A stretch of DNA of 64,000 nt, taken from the NCBI GenBank assembly GCA_038253885.1, contig JBBSGP010000008.1, positions 34,722 to 98,721 of the forward strand, in the 5' to 3' direction. The notes under the pieces were generated by a model, which saw nothing but the letters and a program-made list of their open reading frames with translations, made no database searches and had not been told where the DNA came from. The position numbers and the translations under genes are program-made. Positions within the stretch are counted from its first letter, which is position 1. Each line of letters begins with the position of its first letter. This document shows, piece by piece, positions 52,888 to 60,684 of this stretch. Source of the DNA: JALZAQ01 sp038253885 (GTDB lineage Bacteria > Gemmatimonadota > Gemmatimonadetes > Gemmatimonadales > Gemmatimonadaceae).

Positions 52888-53320
52888 GCTGGCCTCCCTC
52901 TCTTTCACAGACTGGGTGGAGCTGGTGCAGGCCCAAGCGGCGCTCATCGCGGCTCAAGCGCTCGTGTGGACCCGTCCGGTCGGCCAGTTGCTGGACGGGG
53001 CCCGCCCCGCCGCTCCGCCCCGACGCGCGACGCTCGCCGAAGGGGATCCGGCCGCACCCCGGTTGGCCCGGGCCGTGAGCCGCGCCGCCACGCACGGAAT
53101 CTTTCGACCTCTCTGCCTGGTGCGCGCCGTGGCGCTTCAGCGCATCCTCGAGCGCCGCGGGATTGCCGGCAGCAGAATCCGGATCGGCGTCCGACGGAAT
53201 GGAACCGACTTGGCGGCGCACGCCTGGGTGGAATACGGCCCCCAGGTTCTCGGCGACACCGTCGAGCACGTCGGCACCTTCGCGCATCTGGCCGACGTTC
53301 AGCTCGTGGACCGTCTCTGA
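52856..53320 (+). CDS. Lasso-type B2 protein (transglutaminase-like cysteine protease)
   Basis: A 154-residue protein with the B2/transglutaminase-like catalytic triad: C87 in RPLCLVRAVALQRILERRGI, H122 in AHAWVEYG and D134 in VLGDT. In lasso pathways B2 removes the leader peptide delivered by the PqqD-like B1. The ATG is preceded by GGGGAGAGGAG 4 bases upstream and sits inside the PqqD gene; the stop TGA overlaps a CTG that seems to start the next gene. Confidence 0.88.
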   Translation: MSRGVRQVARKLASLSFTDWVELVQAQAALIAAQALVWTRPVGQLLDGARPAAPPRRATLAEGDPAAPRLARAVSRAATHGIFRPLCLVRAVALQRILERRGIAGSRIRIGVRRNGTDLAAHAWVEYGPQVLGDTVEHVGTFAHLADVQLVDRL

Positions 53321-55263
53321 CCGCTATTCTCGCCCTCTTTTCCGCCGATTCTCCGCCCGCCACCGACGCAGAGATCCATCGGTCTCTCGCGGCTATGCAC
53401 CGTCTGGGAGCGGAGCGGATCGATATCTGGCGCGACGCCGGCGTCCTGCTCGCCGTGGCGCGACACGAGTGGGAAACTCACCCCTGCTTCGGCGGTCCGA
53501 CCGCCATCGCCGTCACGGACCGAATCGCCGTCGCGGCCGACGCTTCTCTCTACTATCGGGCCGATCTCCAGCGAGCGCTGAGGTCATGCGGCGTCCGCCC
53601 CACCGGCGACTCGACGAGCGAGCTCATTCTCGCCGCGTACGATGCGTGGGGAGACAGATGCTGTACCCGGCTCGAAGGAGATTTCGCTTTCATCCTCTGG
53701 GACCGCATCGCACGCCGGGTACTCTGCGCACGCGATTTCGTCGGGCTGCGATCGCTCCACTACGCGACACTCGGTAGAACGTTCCTCGCCGCCACGACGA
53801 TCGGCGGAGTGATCGCGAGCCCACGTTGTCCGGTGGAGCTCGACTGGGTCACGATCGGGAATGCCGTGGCGCGCCTCTTCGCCGCGAGCCACCGCAGCTG
53901 CTACCGGGACGTCTACTCCCTGGTCGCTGGATACAGCCTCGATTGGCAGCCCACCGTTGGGACGCGCTCGTGGCGTCACTGGGATCCGCCCGAGACCGGG
54001 ACGGATCGCGGTCAATCGTTCGAGCAGGCTGCCGGCGAGCTGCGAGAGCTCCTCCTCCGCGCCGTGGAGGAGCGCATCCCGCGCTCCGCCCCCGCGAGCG
54101 TCTGGTTGAGCGGTGGGTACGACTCGACAGCGATCTACGGCGCCGGCCAGCACTCGCTGAAGCGGAGCGGCGACGGGCGGCGGCTGGGCGCGGTGTCGAT
54201 GTCGTATCCGGAGGGCGACGTGGGGCGCGAGGACACGGCGATCCGGCTCGTGGCGGATTTCTGGACGCAGCCGGTGCGGTGGGTTCAGAGCGCCGAGGTG
54301 CCGATGTTCGCCGATGATCAGTCGCGCGCGGCTGCTCGCGATGACGTCGTCGCGCACCCTTTCGAGCTGTGGCAGCGAGCGTTGGCGCGCGCGAGCCGAG
54401 CCGAGGGATCGCGGGTCGCTCTGCAGGGCATCGGCGGCGACGAGCTGTTCGCCGCCACCGATCTGTACCTGGCCGATCTCTTCAGGAGCGGCCGATGGTT
54501 GGCGCTCGCCCGCGAATCGAGTGCGCAGCTCAGAGCGAATGGTTGGCGCTACCTTGTCGAGCGCGCCGTCATTCCGGCGATTCCGGGAGTTGTCAGAAAG
54601 GCCATCGACGCGTTCCGCGGGCGCCCCATCCCCTATCCCTACGACTTTCGAACCCCGTCCTGGATGCGCTCGGGCTTCGTGAACGACCTTCGGCTCGAGG
54701 CCACGGAGCGTGCGTTCACCCCGCGTCTCGAGCGGGCGCCGCTGGCCGTCCAGCAGGCGCATCTGTCCTTGACCCACCCCGCCTTCGGGGCGCTTCGGGC
54801 GCCCGTCCATCGCGTCTGCACGGAAGAGGGCCTCCACGTGCGGCTCCCCCTATTCGATCGGCGCATCGTGAATCTGGCTGCTCCGCGTCCGATCGAGGAG
54901 CGGATCTCGGGACGTGAGAGCAAGCGACTCTTGCGCCGATCGGTCAGCGGCTTGCTCCCCGAGAGCGTGACCGCTCCCCGCACATCGAGGATGGGACTGA
55001 CCAGCGGCTATTTCGATCTGTGGATGCGGCGGCATCCTCCCCAGTGGTTCGAGGATGTCCTCAGGGATCCGCTCCTCGCGCAGATCGGCATCGTGAACGC
55101 GGCGACGCTGCGCGAGGCGTGGAACAGCTATCGCCAATCGGGGGACAACACTGTCGGAACCGAGTTCTTCTCGACCTTCCAGACGGAGCTCTGGCTCCGC
55201 GCCCGCGAGAGGTTGGCGCGTCGGCCACGGCCGCGCGCAAGCGCTGTCGCCCGCGCTGGCTAG
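53317..55263 (+). CDS. Asparagine-synthetase-like cyclase (lasso C type), apparent CTG start
   Basis: A protein of about 648 residues with an N-terminal glutaminase-like domain (about 1-200) lacking the nucleophilic Cys at position 2 and a synthetase domain with PP-loop SVWLSGGYDSTAIYG, the GIGGDELFA motif, and a C-terminus RTSRMGLTSGYFD. Lasso macrolactam cyclases have this organisation and no glutaminase Cys. The conserved N-terminus (TAILALFSADSPP) starts at CTG 53317, which overlaps the B2 stop as CTGA; no ATG, GTG or TTG lies in frame nearby, and ATG 53395 would delete the first strands. It would adenylate an Asp/Glu side chain and form a ring. Direct precursor not identified. Confidence 0.85.
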   Translation: MTAILALFSADSPPATDAEIHRSLAAMHRLGAERIDIWRDAGVLLAVARHEWETHPCFGGPTAIAVTDRIAVAADASLYYRADLQRALRSCGVRPTGDSTSELILAAYDAWGDRCCTRLEGDFAFILWDRIARRVLCARDFVGLRSLHYATLGRTFLAATTIGGVIASPRCPVELDWVTIGNAVARLFAASHRSCYRDVYSLVAGYSLDWQPTVGTRSWRHWDPPETGTDRGQSFEQAAGELRELLLRAVEERIPRSAPASVWLSGGYDSTAIYGAGQHSLKRSGDGRRLGAVSMSYPEGDVGREDTAIRLVADFWTQPVRWVQSAEVPMFADDQSRAAARDDVVAHPFELWQRALARASRAEGSRVALQGIGGDELFAATDLYLADLFRSGRWLALARESSAQLRANGWRYLVERAVIPAIPGVVRKAIDAFRGRPIPYPYDFRTPSWMRSGFVNDLRLEATERAFTPRLERAPLAVQQAHLSLTHPAFGALRAPVHRVCTEEGLHVRLPLFDRRIVNLAAPRPIEERISGRESKRLLRRSVSGLLPESVTAPRTSRMGLTSGYFDLWMRRHPPQWFEDVLRDPLLAQIGIVNAATLREAWNSYRQSGDNTVGTEFFSTFQTELWLRARERLARRPRPRASAVARAG

Positions 55264-55270
55264 TTGCCCC

Positions 55271-55351
55271 ATGGGATACCCCTTCACAGCTTGGTCCCCG
55301 TGCGGCGACGAGCGCTGCTATCGGGCGGATCCGAGCCGCGACGAGGAGTAG
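55271..55351 (+). CDS. Tiny open frame between cyclase and kinase genes (candidate peptide)
   Basis: A 26-residue frame, MGYPFTAWSPCGDE followed by RCYRADPSRDEE, lies in the 96-base gap between the cyclase stop and the HprK-like start and ends 8 bases before that start. It has no ribosome site, and its 3' end overlaps the ribosome site of the kinase gene. It lacks a leader-length N-terminus, so it is not a typical lasso precursor. It may be chance coding; it is listed because of where it lies. Confidence 0.2.
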   Translation: MGYPFTAWSPCGDERCYRADPSRDEE

Positions 55352-55359
55352 GTACAGCC

Positions 55360-56334
55360 GTGCCACGCTACGCGATCTACGGCGGTTGTCTGGCATCAGA
55401 CATTCCCTTCCCGCAGCTGCGCCTCTGCGCGTGCCCGACGGCGGATTGGACGTTGCGTGTCGCCCCGCGCCGTCCCGAGCTCGCGGACGCCGAGTTCGTC
55501 GGAGAGCACGAGGTCGACTCGACAGTTTGGCTTCGCGTGTCACGCTCTCGCGATGGGTTTCGGCTGCACTACAGCGATACCGGCACCTTCGACGTCCACG
55601 CCGCCGGTCGCGAGATCGTCTGGAGTCCCGAGCCGGGCGCGCGTTTGGACGACGTGCGGGATTGCGTGATCGGTCGCGTGTTCGCGACTGCCTTGCACGC
55701 CGCCGGTCTCCTCTGTCTTCACGGAAGTGCCGTCGCGCTTCACGGAGCCGCCGTCGCCTTTCTGGCACCGCCGTTTCATGGCAAATCGACTCTCGCTCTG
55801 GCGCTCACGCGCGGCGGGGCGAAGCTCGTCACCGATGACACAGTCGTCGTGGATCCTGGGTCATTGCCCGCGATCTGGCCCGGCGTTCACAGTATCCGCC
55901 TGTTCTCCGATTCCGCGGGCCAGTGGCAGCGCGGTGAGCGCCCATCCGAACAGGGTACGGCTTCCTTCGCCACCAAGCATCACATCACCGACCTGCTCGA
56001 GGATCAGCTCGAGCAGCGACACGTGCCGCTGGAGGCGCTCTATCTGCTCTCTCCCCAGTCCCGCCTGCCAGGCTCCGCGGCCGTGCAGCGCTCTTCGCTC
56101 GGCGCGCTTCCGGCGGCGCTCACGGTGCTCGCCCATCTCAAGCTCGGAACGGTGCTCGGAGCGTCGGAGGCGCCCGCGCTGATGCGCGGCGCGATCTCGG
56201 TCGCCAGGGCGGTGCCCGTCTACCGCCTCGAGATCGTTCGTGATCTGGAGCGCGTCGATGAGGCGGCGGCGCAGCTGGCATCGTGGCACAAGCGCCCGGC
56301 CTCGCCCGAGACAGCGTCTCCGGTAACGATGTGA
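55360..56334 (+). CDS. HprK-related kinase of a RiPP-like/HPr-rel system
   Basis: A 324-residue protein whose C-terminal half resembles the HPr kinase/phosphorylase core: LHGSAVALHGAAVAF, a P-loop variant APPFHGKSTLALAL (about 136-149) and the acidic pair LVTDD (159-160). The N-terminal 100 residues are a separate beta-rich domain. Related kinases phosphorylate the C-terminal residue of some lasso precursors or occur in exosortase-linked HPr-rel-A systems. GTG at 55360 is chosen with GAGGAG 11 bases upstream; longer frames run back into the cyclase gene. Its target here is unknown. Confidence 0.82.
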   Translation: MPRYAIYGGCLASDIPFPQLRLCACPTADWTLRVAPRRPELADAEFVGEHEVDSTVWLRVSRSRDGFRLHYSDTGTFDVHAAGREIVWSPEPGARLDDVRDCVIGRVFATALHAAGLLCLHGSAVALHGAAVAFLAPPFHGKSTLALALTRGGAKLVTDDTVVVDPGSLPAIWPGVHSIRLFSDSAGQWQRGERPSEQGTASFATKHHITDLLEDQLEQRHVPLEALYLLSPQSRLPGSAAVQRSSLGALPAALTVLAHLKLGTVLGASEAPALMRGAISVARAVPVYRLEIVRDLERVDEAAAQLASWHKRPASPETASPVTM

Positions 56335-56337
56335 GCG

Positions 56338-56938
56338 GGATGGCGATGGCCGCCAACGCCACCGCGGCGCTCCTGGCGACTCATAACGCCGAGGAAGCTC
56401 TGGCCGTGACGATCCTTATGAATCAAAGGGTCGTCTTCGGTGTGCACAGAGAGGAGCCGCAGGATGGCTGGAGAAGACTCGATCTCGATATCCCGGGTGG
56501 AGCGGATCGGGCGGCGATGGTGCTGTCGCTCGGAGCGCGGGTGAGCTGGCAGCACTCGGCGGTCTCGGGCGCCATTCTGTTCCTGATCGTGCTCGCCTAT
56601 CTTGGCCTGGGCATGCTCAGTGCGGCGCTGGTCGTCGCGTTCCGCACGAGTGGCCCTCGATTCCCGGCATTCTCACGGCGTCCGCCCTGCTCGGAGGTGT
56701 GTACTATCCGACGACGGTCATTCCCTCCTGGGTGCAGAGCCTTTCGGTGGTGATCCCTCTCACGTACGGGTTGCGGGCGCTGCGCCGGTCACTACTCGAA
56801 GGCGTGCCTCTGGCCGCGGTCGCGCCGGATGTCACAATCCTGCTCGGCTTCGTGGTCGGTTCACTCGTGCGCGGATCGTTCGCCACGTCACGCTCGCTGC
56901 GCTCTGCATGTCGCAGCGGCACGCTGGCGCCATACTGA
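56338..56938 (+). pseudogene. Broken ABC-2 type permease
   Basis: Two frames together read as the C-terminal half of an ABC-2 permease. Frame 1 gives SGAILFLIVLAYLGLG, MLSAALVVAFRTSGP; the other frame continues with WPSIPGILTASALLGGVYYP, then TTVIPSWVQSLSVVIPLTYG and LRALRRSLLEGV. The switch lies near 56650, so a one-base indel breaks the gene; the N-terminal half is also missing or scrambled. It sits where lasso clusters usually carry their exporter gene, and no intact transporter is nearby in the module. Confidence 0.72.
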
Positions 56939-56939
56939 C

Positions 56940-58220
56940 ATGGGAATTTCGTCGGCGCCCCTCTCGCTCTCGCCCGAAGCGCGGCTCCTGCTGTTGAGCG
57001 CTGGCGGCGAGGACAACGATCCCGAGATCGCATCGTTGCTCGAGGCCGGCATCGACTGGCCCCGACTCGGCTGGTTGGCGGATTGGGAGAACGCGGCGCC
57101 GGTGCTCTGGCGGCGGCTGTGCGAGGTGGAGCCGGCTCAGATGTCCGACACGAGCGCCGGGCTTCGTCAGCTCGCGATGGTGGGGGATTTTCGCGTTCGT
57201 CAGATTGAAGCGCGGTTGAAGGACGTCATCGCGGCCCTCGGCGCCGAAGGAATTCCGATGATGCTCCTGAAAGGCGCGGCTGTGGCCAGCACGGTATACC
57301 CGGACTTCGCATCGCGTCCCATGTCGGACATTGACCTCCTGCTGCACGCCGAGCAGGCCCATCGTGCGCGCGCCCTCCTCACCAGCAAAGGTTGGCGTTC
57401 GGAAGGGCCTGATTCACTCGATGAGGTTTATGGGACATATCACCATCTTCGCCCCCTGCGTGATTCTCGCGGAACCGGAGTCTCACTGGAGCTGCACACC
57501 GCGCTCTTTCCGCCAGGGCATCCATTCCGGATCCCTCTCGACGACTTCGAGCGAGGTGGTCTCCCAGTCGTGCTCTGGGGACAGCAAGTGTACGTGCTGC
57601 CACCGGCGCTTCAGCTTCTGCACACCTGCCTGCACCTCGGGTGGTCGCATATCCTCGAGGAGGAAGGATCGTGGCGCACCTTTCGGGACATCGCGGCCAT
57701 CACCGCCCGGCCGTTCGACTGGGACGCCTTCACGACGCTCGCCCGCGAGAGCCGCGGCGCGACGGCGTGCTACTGGCCCTTGCGCCTGGCGCGGAAGCTG
57801 TCCGGCATCGATGTCCCAACGAGCGTGTTGACAGCACTTCGGCCCGACCGCTCGGCATTCCTGCTCGACCGGCTGGAGACGCACTATTCCCATCACTTGC
57901 TGCCGGGCGAGTTCATCTGTCCCTCGGCATCGGTGCGCTACCGGGTCTGGGAGATCGGGATGAGCCCCCGCAGACACAGTCACGGGTCCGTTCGGCCGTG
58001 GCAATTTCTGATCGAGCGCTTCAAGATCGTCGGAGAGTCTCCCGCATCACCGGACACCATGGGCCGCAAGGTTCTCCGGCAGGCCGGATCCATCAGGACC
58101 TGGGCGCGCTATCTGCGCACCGTCATGGCGAAGCCCGGCAGCCACCGGCCCGACAGCGATGAGAATGTGGCGCACGCCGTGAGCATCTCGGGCGGCTCTC
58201 CCGACGGGGGACGAGGCTGA
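56940..58220 (+). CDS. Nucleotidyltransferase-family protein (NTP_transf_5-like)
   Basis: A 426-residue soluble protein. Residues about 75-240 carry the NTP_transf_5 pattern: GIPMMLLKGAAVASTVYPDF, then RPMSDIDLLL with the DxD metal site at D130/D132. The remaining C-terminal part is helical. Such proteins are partners of HprK-like kinases and PqqD proteins in exosortase and lasso-like loci, with unknown reactions (transfer of a nucleotide to a small molecule or protein is expected). The ATG at 56940 directly follows the broken permease; the stop overlaps the asparagine synthetase start by one base. Confidence 0.82.
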   Translation: MGISSAPLSLSPEARLLLLSAGGEDNDPEIASLLEAGIDWPRLGWLADWENAAPVLWRRLCEVEPAQMSDTSAGLRQLAMVGDFRVRQIEARLKDVIAALGAEGIPMMLLKGAAVASTVYPDFASRPMSDIDLLLHAEQAHRARALLTSKGWRSEGPDSLDEVYGTYHHLRPLRDSRGTGVSLELHTALFPPGHPFRIPLDDFERGGLPVVLWGQQVYVLPPALQLLHTCLHLGWSHILEEEGSWRTFRDIAAITARPFDWDAFTTLARESRGATACYWPLRLARKLSGIDVPTSVLTALRPDRSAFLLDRLETHYSHHLLPGEFICPSASVRYRVWEIGMSPRRHSHGSVRPWQFLIERFKIVGESPASPDTMGRKVLRQAGSIRTWARYLRTVMAKPGSHRPDSDENVAHAVSISGGSPDGGRG

Positions 58221-60163
58221 TGTGCGGGATCGCGGGTGTCGTCGGCCATCCCGGAGGCCTCGAGACGGGTGATGCGACGCTCGCGCGCATGTGCGCCGCC
58301 ATCCGGCATCGCGGACCTGACGATGAGGGACACTTCGTGGGTCCAGGTGTCGCGCTCGGGATGCGTCGCCTGAGCATCATTGATGTCGCCGGCGGGCGGC
58401 AGCCGATCGGAAATGAAGATGGCGCAGTGCAGGTCGTTTTCAACGGGGAGATCTACAACCACCGCAATCTGCAGCGCGATCTCGAGCGCGCCGGCCATCA
58501 CTTTCGCAGCCATTGCGACACCGAAGCTCTCGTCCATCTTTACGAGGACAGGGGCGACAGCCTCGTCCGTGAGCTCAACGGTATGTTCGCCTTCGCCATC
58601 TGGGATGCGAGACAGGAGCGACTCCTGCTCGCGCGCGATCGTGTGGGGATCAAGCCGCTGTACTACTGGAATACGCCCGACGGACTGGCGTTCGCATCGG
58701 AGCTGCGATCGCTGCTCGCGCTACCCCATTTTCCGCGCGCCATCGACGCCGATGCGGTGGCCCAGTACCTCGCCTTCGGTTACGTCCCGGATCCGCTCTG
58801 CATCTTCCAGGCTGCGCGCAAGCTGCCACCGGGGCACACGCTCGCGTGGACGGCGGCGGGCGGCGTCCGGATAGAGCGCTACTGGACGCCGGTGTGCGAG
58901 GAGGCGCGGGGTCTTGATGAGCACACAGCGGTGCGGACGCTGCAGCAGCTTCTGCGCGACGCCGTCGCCAGCCACCTCGAGTCGGAGGTTCCTCTCGGCG
59001 CCTTTCTCTCGGGTGGCGTGGACTCCTCGACGGTGGTCGCGCTCATGGCGAGGGAGATGGATCGGCCTGTCCAGACCTTCTCGATCGGCTTCGACGAGCA
59101 GGAGTTCAACGAGGCCCCCGACGCGGCGTTTGTCGCCCGCGAGCTCGGGACACAACACACCGAGCTGATCGTGCGCCCCGATGTCGATGAGTGGATTGCG
59201 CACGTGATTCGATGCTTCGACGAGCCCTTTGCGGACCCGTCGGCGCTTCCGACCTTTCTCGTGTCCAAGCTCGCTCGCCAGCAGGTCACGGTGGCGCTCT
59301 CCGGCGATGGCGGAGATGAGCTCTTCAGCGGCTACACCCGCTACGCCGAGCTCCTCGACCGCGTCGAGCTTCCGCAGGGGGGCCGGCGCGCGCTCCGCGG
59401 CGTGGCCGGTTGGCTGCCTTTCGGCACCCCGGGACGCAATCGCCTTTTGGACCTGGGCCGCACGAGGCGCGGACGGTATGCCGCGACGGTGGCATCGGCA
59501 CTCGAGGTGCGCGAGGGAGGAGCCGCCCGCATGGAGATCGCCCGCCGTGCTGGTGATCTCGACGGCATGCTGGCGCGGCCGTTCGACGAGGCGGGCTCTC
59601 GGGACTTCACGACGCAGATGTCCATTGTGGACATGCTGACGTATTTGCCGGGAGACATCCTGACCAAGGTCGACCGCACCAGCATGGCTGTCTCGCTCGA
59701 GACCCGGGTGCCACTGCTCGATCACCGCCTGGTGGAGTTCGCCGCGTCGCTGCCCGGCGCGCTCAAGCTCAGGGATGGCACCGGCAAGTGGATCCTGCGC
59801 CGCGCCATCGAAGGGCTCGTGCCTCCCCGTTCTCTCCAGAAACGCAAGCAGGGATTCGGTGTGCCGCTCGTGCGCTGGTTCCGCCGGGAGCTCCGCCACC
59901 GGGTAGAAGGGCTCCTCGCGCCGAAGAACTCGCTCTACGAATGGCTCGATCTCGCAGCGGTGCGCCGGCTCGCCGCCGAGCACCTTGCTGGCCGGCGCGA
60001 TCACAGCTTTCTGCTCTGGAGGCTTCTCGTGCTCGAGCTCTGGATCGCCGCACTCGAGGAGGGCGCTCTGTCACGCAGCTCGGCGAGTGACGACTGGATG
60101 CCAGACGCCGTGCCGCGTGACCGCATCACGCATGGCGGCGATGATCGCCAGATGGCGGTGTGA
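58220..60163 (+). CDS. asnB: Asparagine synthetase (glutamine-hydrolysing)
   Basis: A 647-residue enzyme with the complete class II glutaminase Cys2 (MCGIAGVVG), RLSIIDVAGGRQP, VFNGEIYNH and RDRVGIKPLYY, and a synthetase domain with PP-loop SGGVDSS (264-270) and SGDGGDELFSGY. It can make amide bonds using glutamine. This is the complete form, in contrast to the Cys-less cyclase-like gene at 53317, and resembles the exosortase-A-linked amidotransferases of polysaccharide loci; its acceptor may be a sugar rather than aspartate. The start overlaps the previous stop. Confidence 0.93.
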   Translation: MCGIAGVVGHPGGLETGDATLARMCAAIRHRGPDDEGHFVGPGVALGMRRLSIIDVAGGRQPIGNEDGAVQVVFNGEIYNHRNLQRDLERAGHHFRSHCDTEALVHLYEDRGDSLVRELNGMFAFAIWDARQERLLLARDRVGIKPLYYWNTPDGLAFASELRSLLALPHFPRAIDADAVAQYLAFGYVPDPLCIFQAARKLPPGHTLAWTAAGGVRIERYWTPVCEEARGLDEHTAVRTLQQLLRDAVASHLESEVPLGAFLSGGVDSSTVVALMAREMDRPVQTFSIGFDEQEFNEAPDAAFVARELGTQHTELIVRPDVDEWIAHVIRCFDEPFADPSALPTFLVSKLARQQVTVALSGDGGDELFSGYTRYAELLDRVELPQGGRRALRGVAGWLPFGTPGRNRLLDLGRTRRGRYAATVASALEVREGGAARMEIARRAGDLDGMLARPFDEAGSRDFTTQMSIVDMLTYLPGDILTKVDRTSMAVSLETRVPLLDHRLVEFAASLPGALKLRDGTGKWILRRAIEGLVPPRSLQKRKQGFGVPLVRWFRRELRHRVEGLLAPKNSLYEWLDLAAVRRLAAEHLAGRRDHSFLLWRLLVLELWIAALEEGALSRSSASDDWMPDAVPRDRITHGGDDRQMAV

Positions 60164-60447
60164 TGCGGCGACGTCTGGCACGGCCGCGAGTCGTGCGAGC
60201 CCTTCGCGGCGCCGCGGCGGTGACGCTGATCGTCGCCGCCAGCTGCAAGGCCGCGTCGCACGATCGAGCGCTCACCCGTGCGTCCTCCCGCGCCCCGGAG
60301 CCCGATAGCGCGGCCGATCTTCGCCCCGACACGGCTCGCGCTTCCCTCGCGCGGCGGGGCTCACGCCCTGGCGGCCCGACGCTTCCGCGAGTCTTTCTCG
60401 ACACCAAGCCGGCGGCGTCCAGCGGCAAGCAGATCGTCGTCCGCTGA
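60163..60447 (+). CDS. Small lipoprotein with LPR-x3-DT C-terminal motif
   Basis: A 94-residue lipoprotein. Basic N-terminus, hydrophobic core, lipobox AASC, then a Ser/Ala/Arg/Asp-rich linker and the tail TLPRVFLDTKPAASSGKQIV ending in VR. The same LPR-xxx-DT pattern ends the next protein and lies inside the third, where it precedes a beta-helix domain. No ordered domain is seen. The ATG at 60163 overlaps the asparagine synthetase stop, or a GTG at 60160 could be used. Confidence 0.65.
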   Translation: MRRRLARPRVVRALRGAAAVTLIVAASCKAASHDRALTRASSRAPEPDSAADLRPDTARASLARRGSRPGGPTLPRVFLDTKPAASSGKQIVVR

Positions 60448-60556
60448 AAGAGGGGTTCCGCGCGGCGGAGACGTGACCGTCTCCTCCTCTCGCGCGTCCC
60501 ACTGACAGGTCCGGGGAGCGCACCAAGCCGCCAACCCGGCAGAAGCTCATGCTCGC

Positions 60557-60571
60557 GCTCTCCTGGAGAGC
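60557..60571. repeat. Near-perfect palindrome GCTCTCC-T-GGAGAGC
   Basis: A 7-bp inverted repeat with a single central base, directly before the riboswitch. It could be an operator; without a loop or T-run it is not a good terminator. Confidence 0.5.
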
Positions 60572-60666
60572 CGGGAAAATGCCAAACCCGCCGAAAGTCG
60601 GGGACGGAAAGCTACGAGGCTACCGCACGTGTGTCCGACGTGCCACGCCAGTCGAGCCGCCGAACG
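60570..60666 (+). promoter_or_regulatory. Cyclic di-GMP-I (GEMM-I) riboswitch
   Basis: The order of conserved elements fits the GEMM-I consensus: AAATGCCAAACC, a short stem capped by a GAAA tetraloop (CCCGCC-GAAA-GTCGGG), GGGACGGAAAGCTAC, then GAGGCTACC, and a second half ending in GAGCCGCCGAA. The corresponding Vibrio Vc2 elements are GCAAACC, GAAA and GGGACGCAAAGCC. It lies about 20-110 bases upstream of the Big_2 lipoprotein gene on the same strand. A CGG followed by TTTTT (60665-60672) could be part of a terminator-type switch; this is unproven. Confidence 0.8.
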
Positions 60667-60684
60667 GTTTTTCGAGGAGCACCC

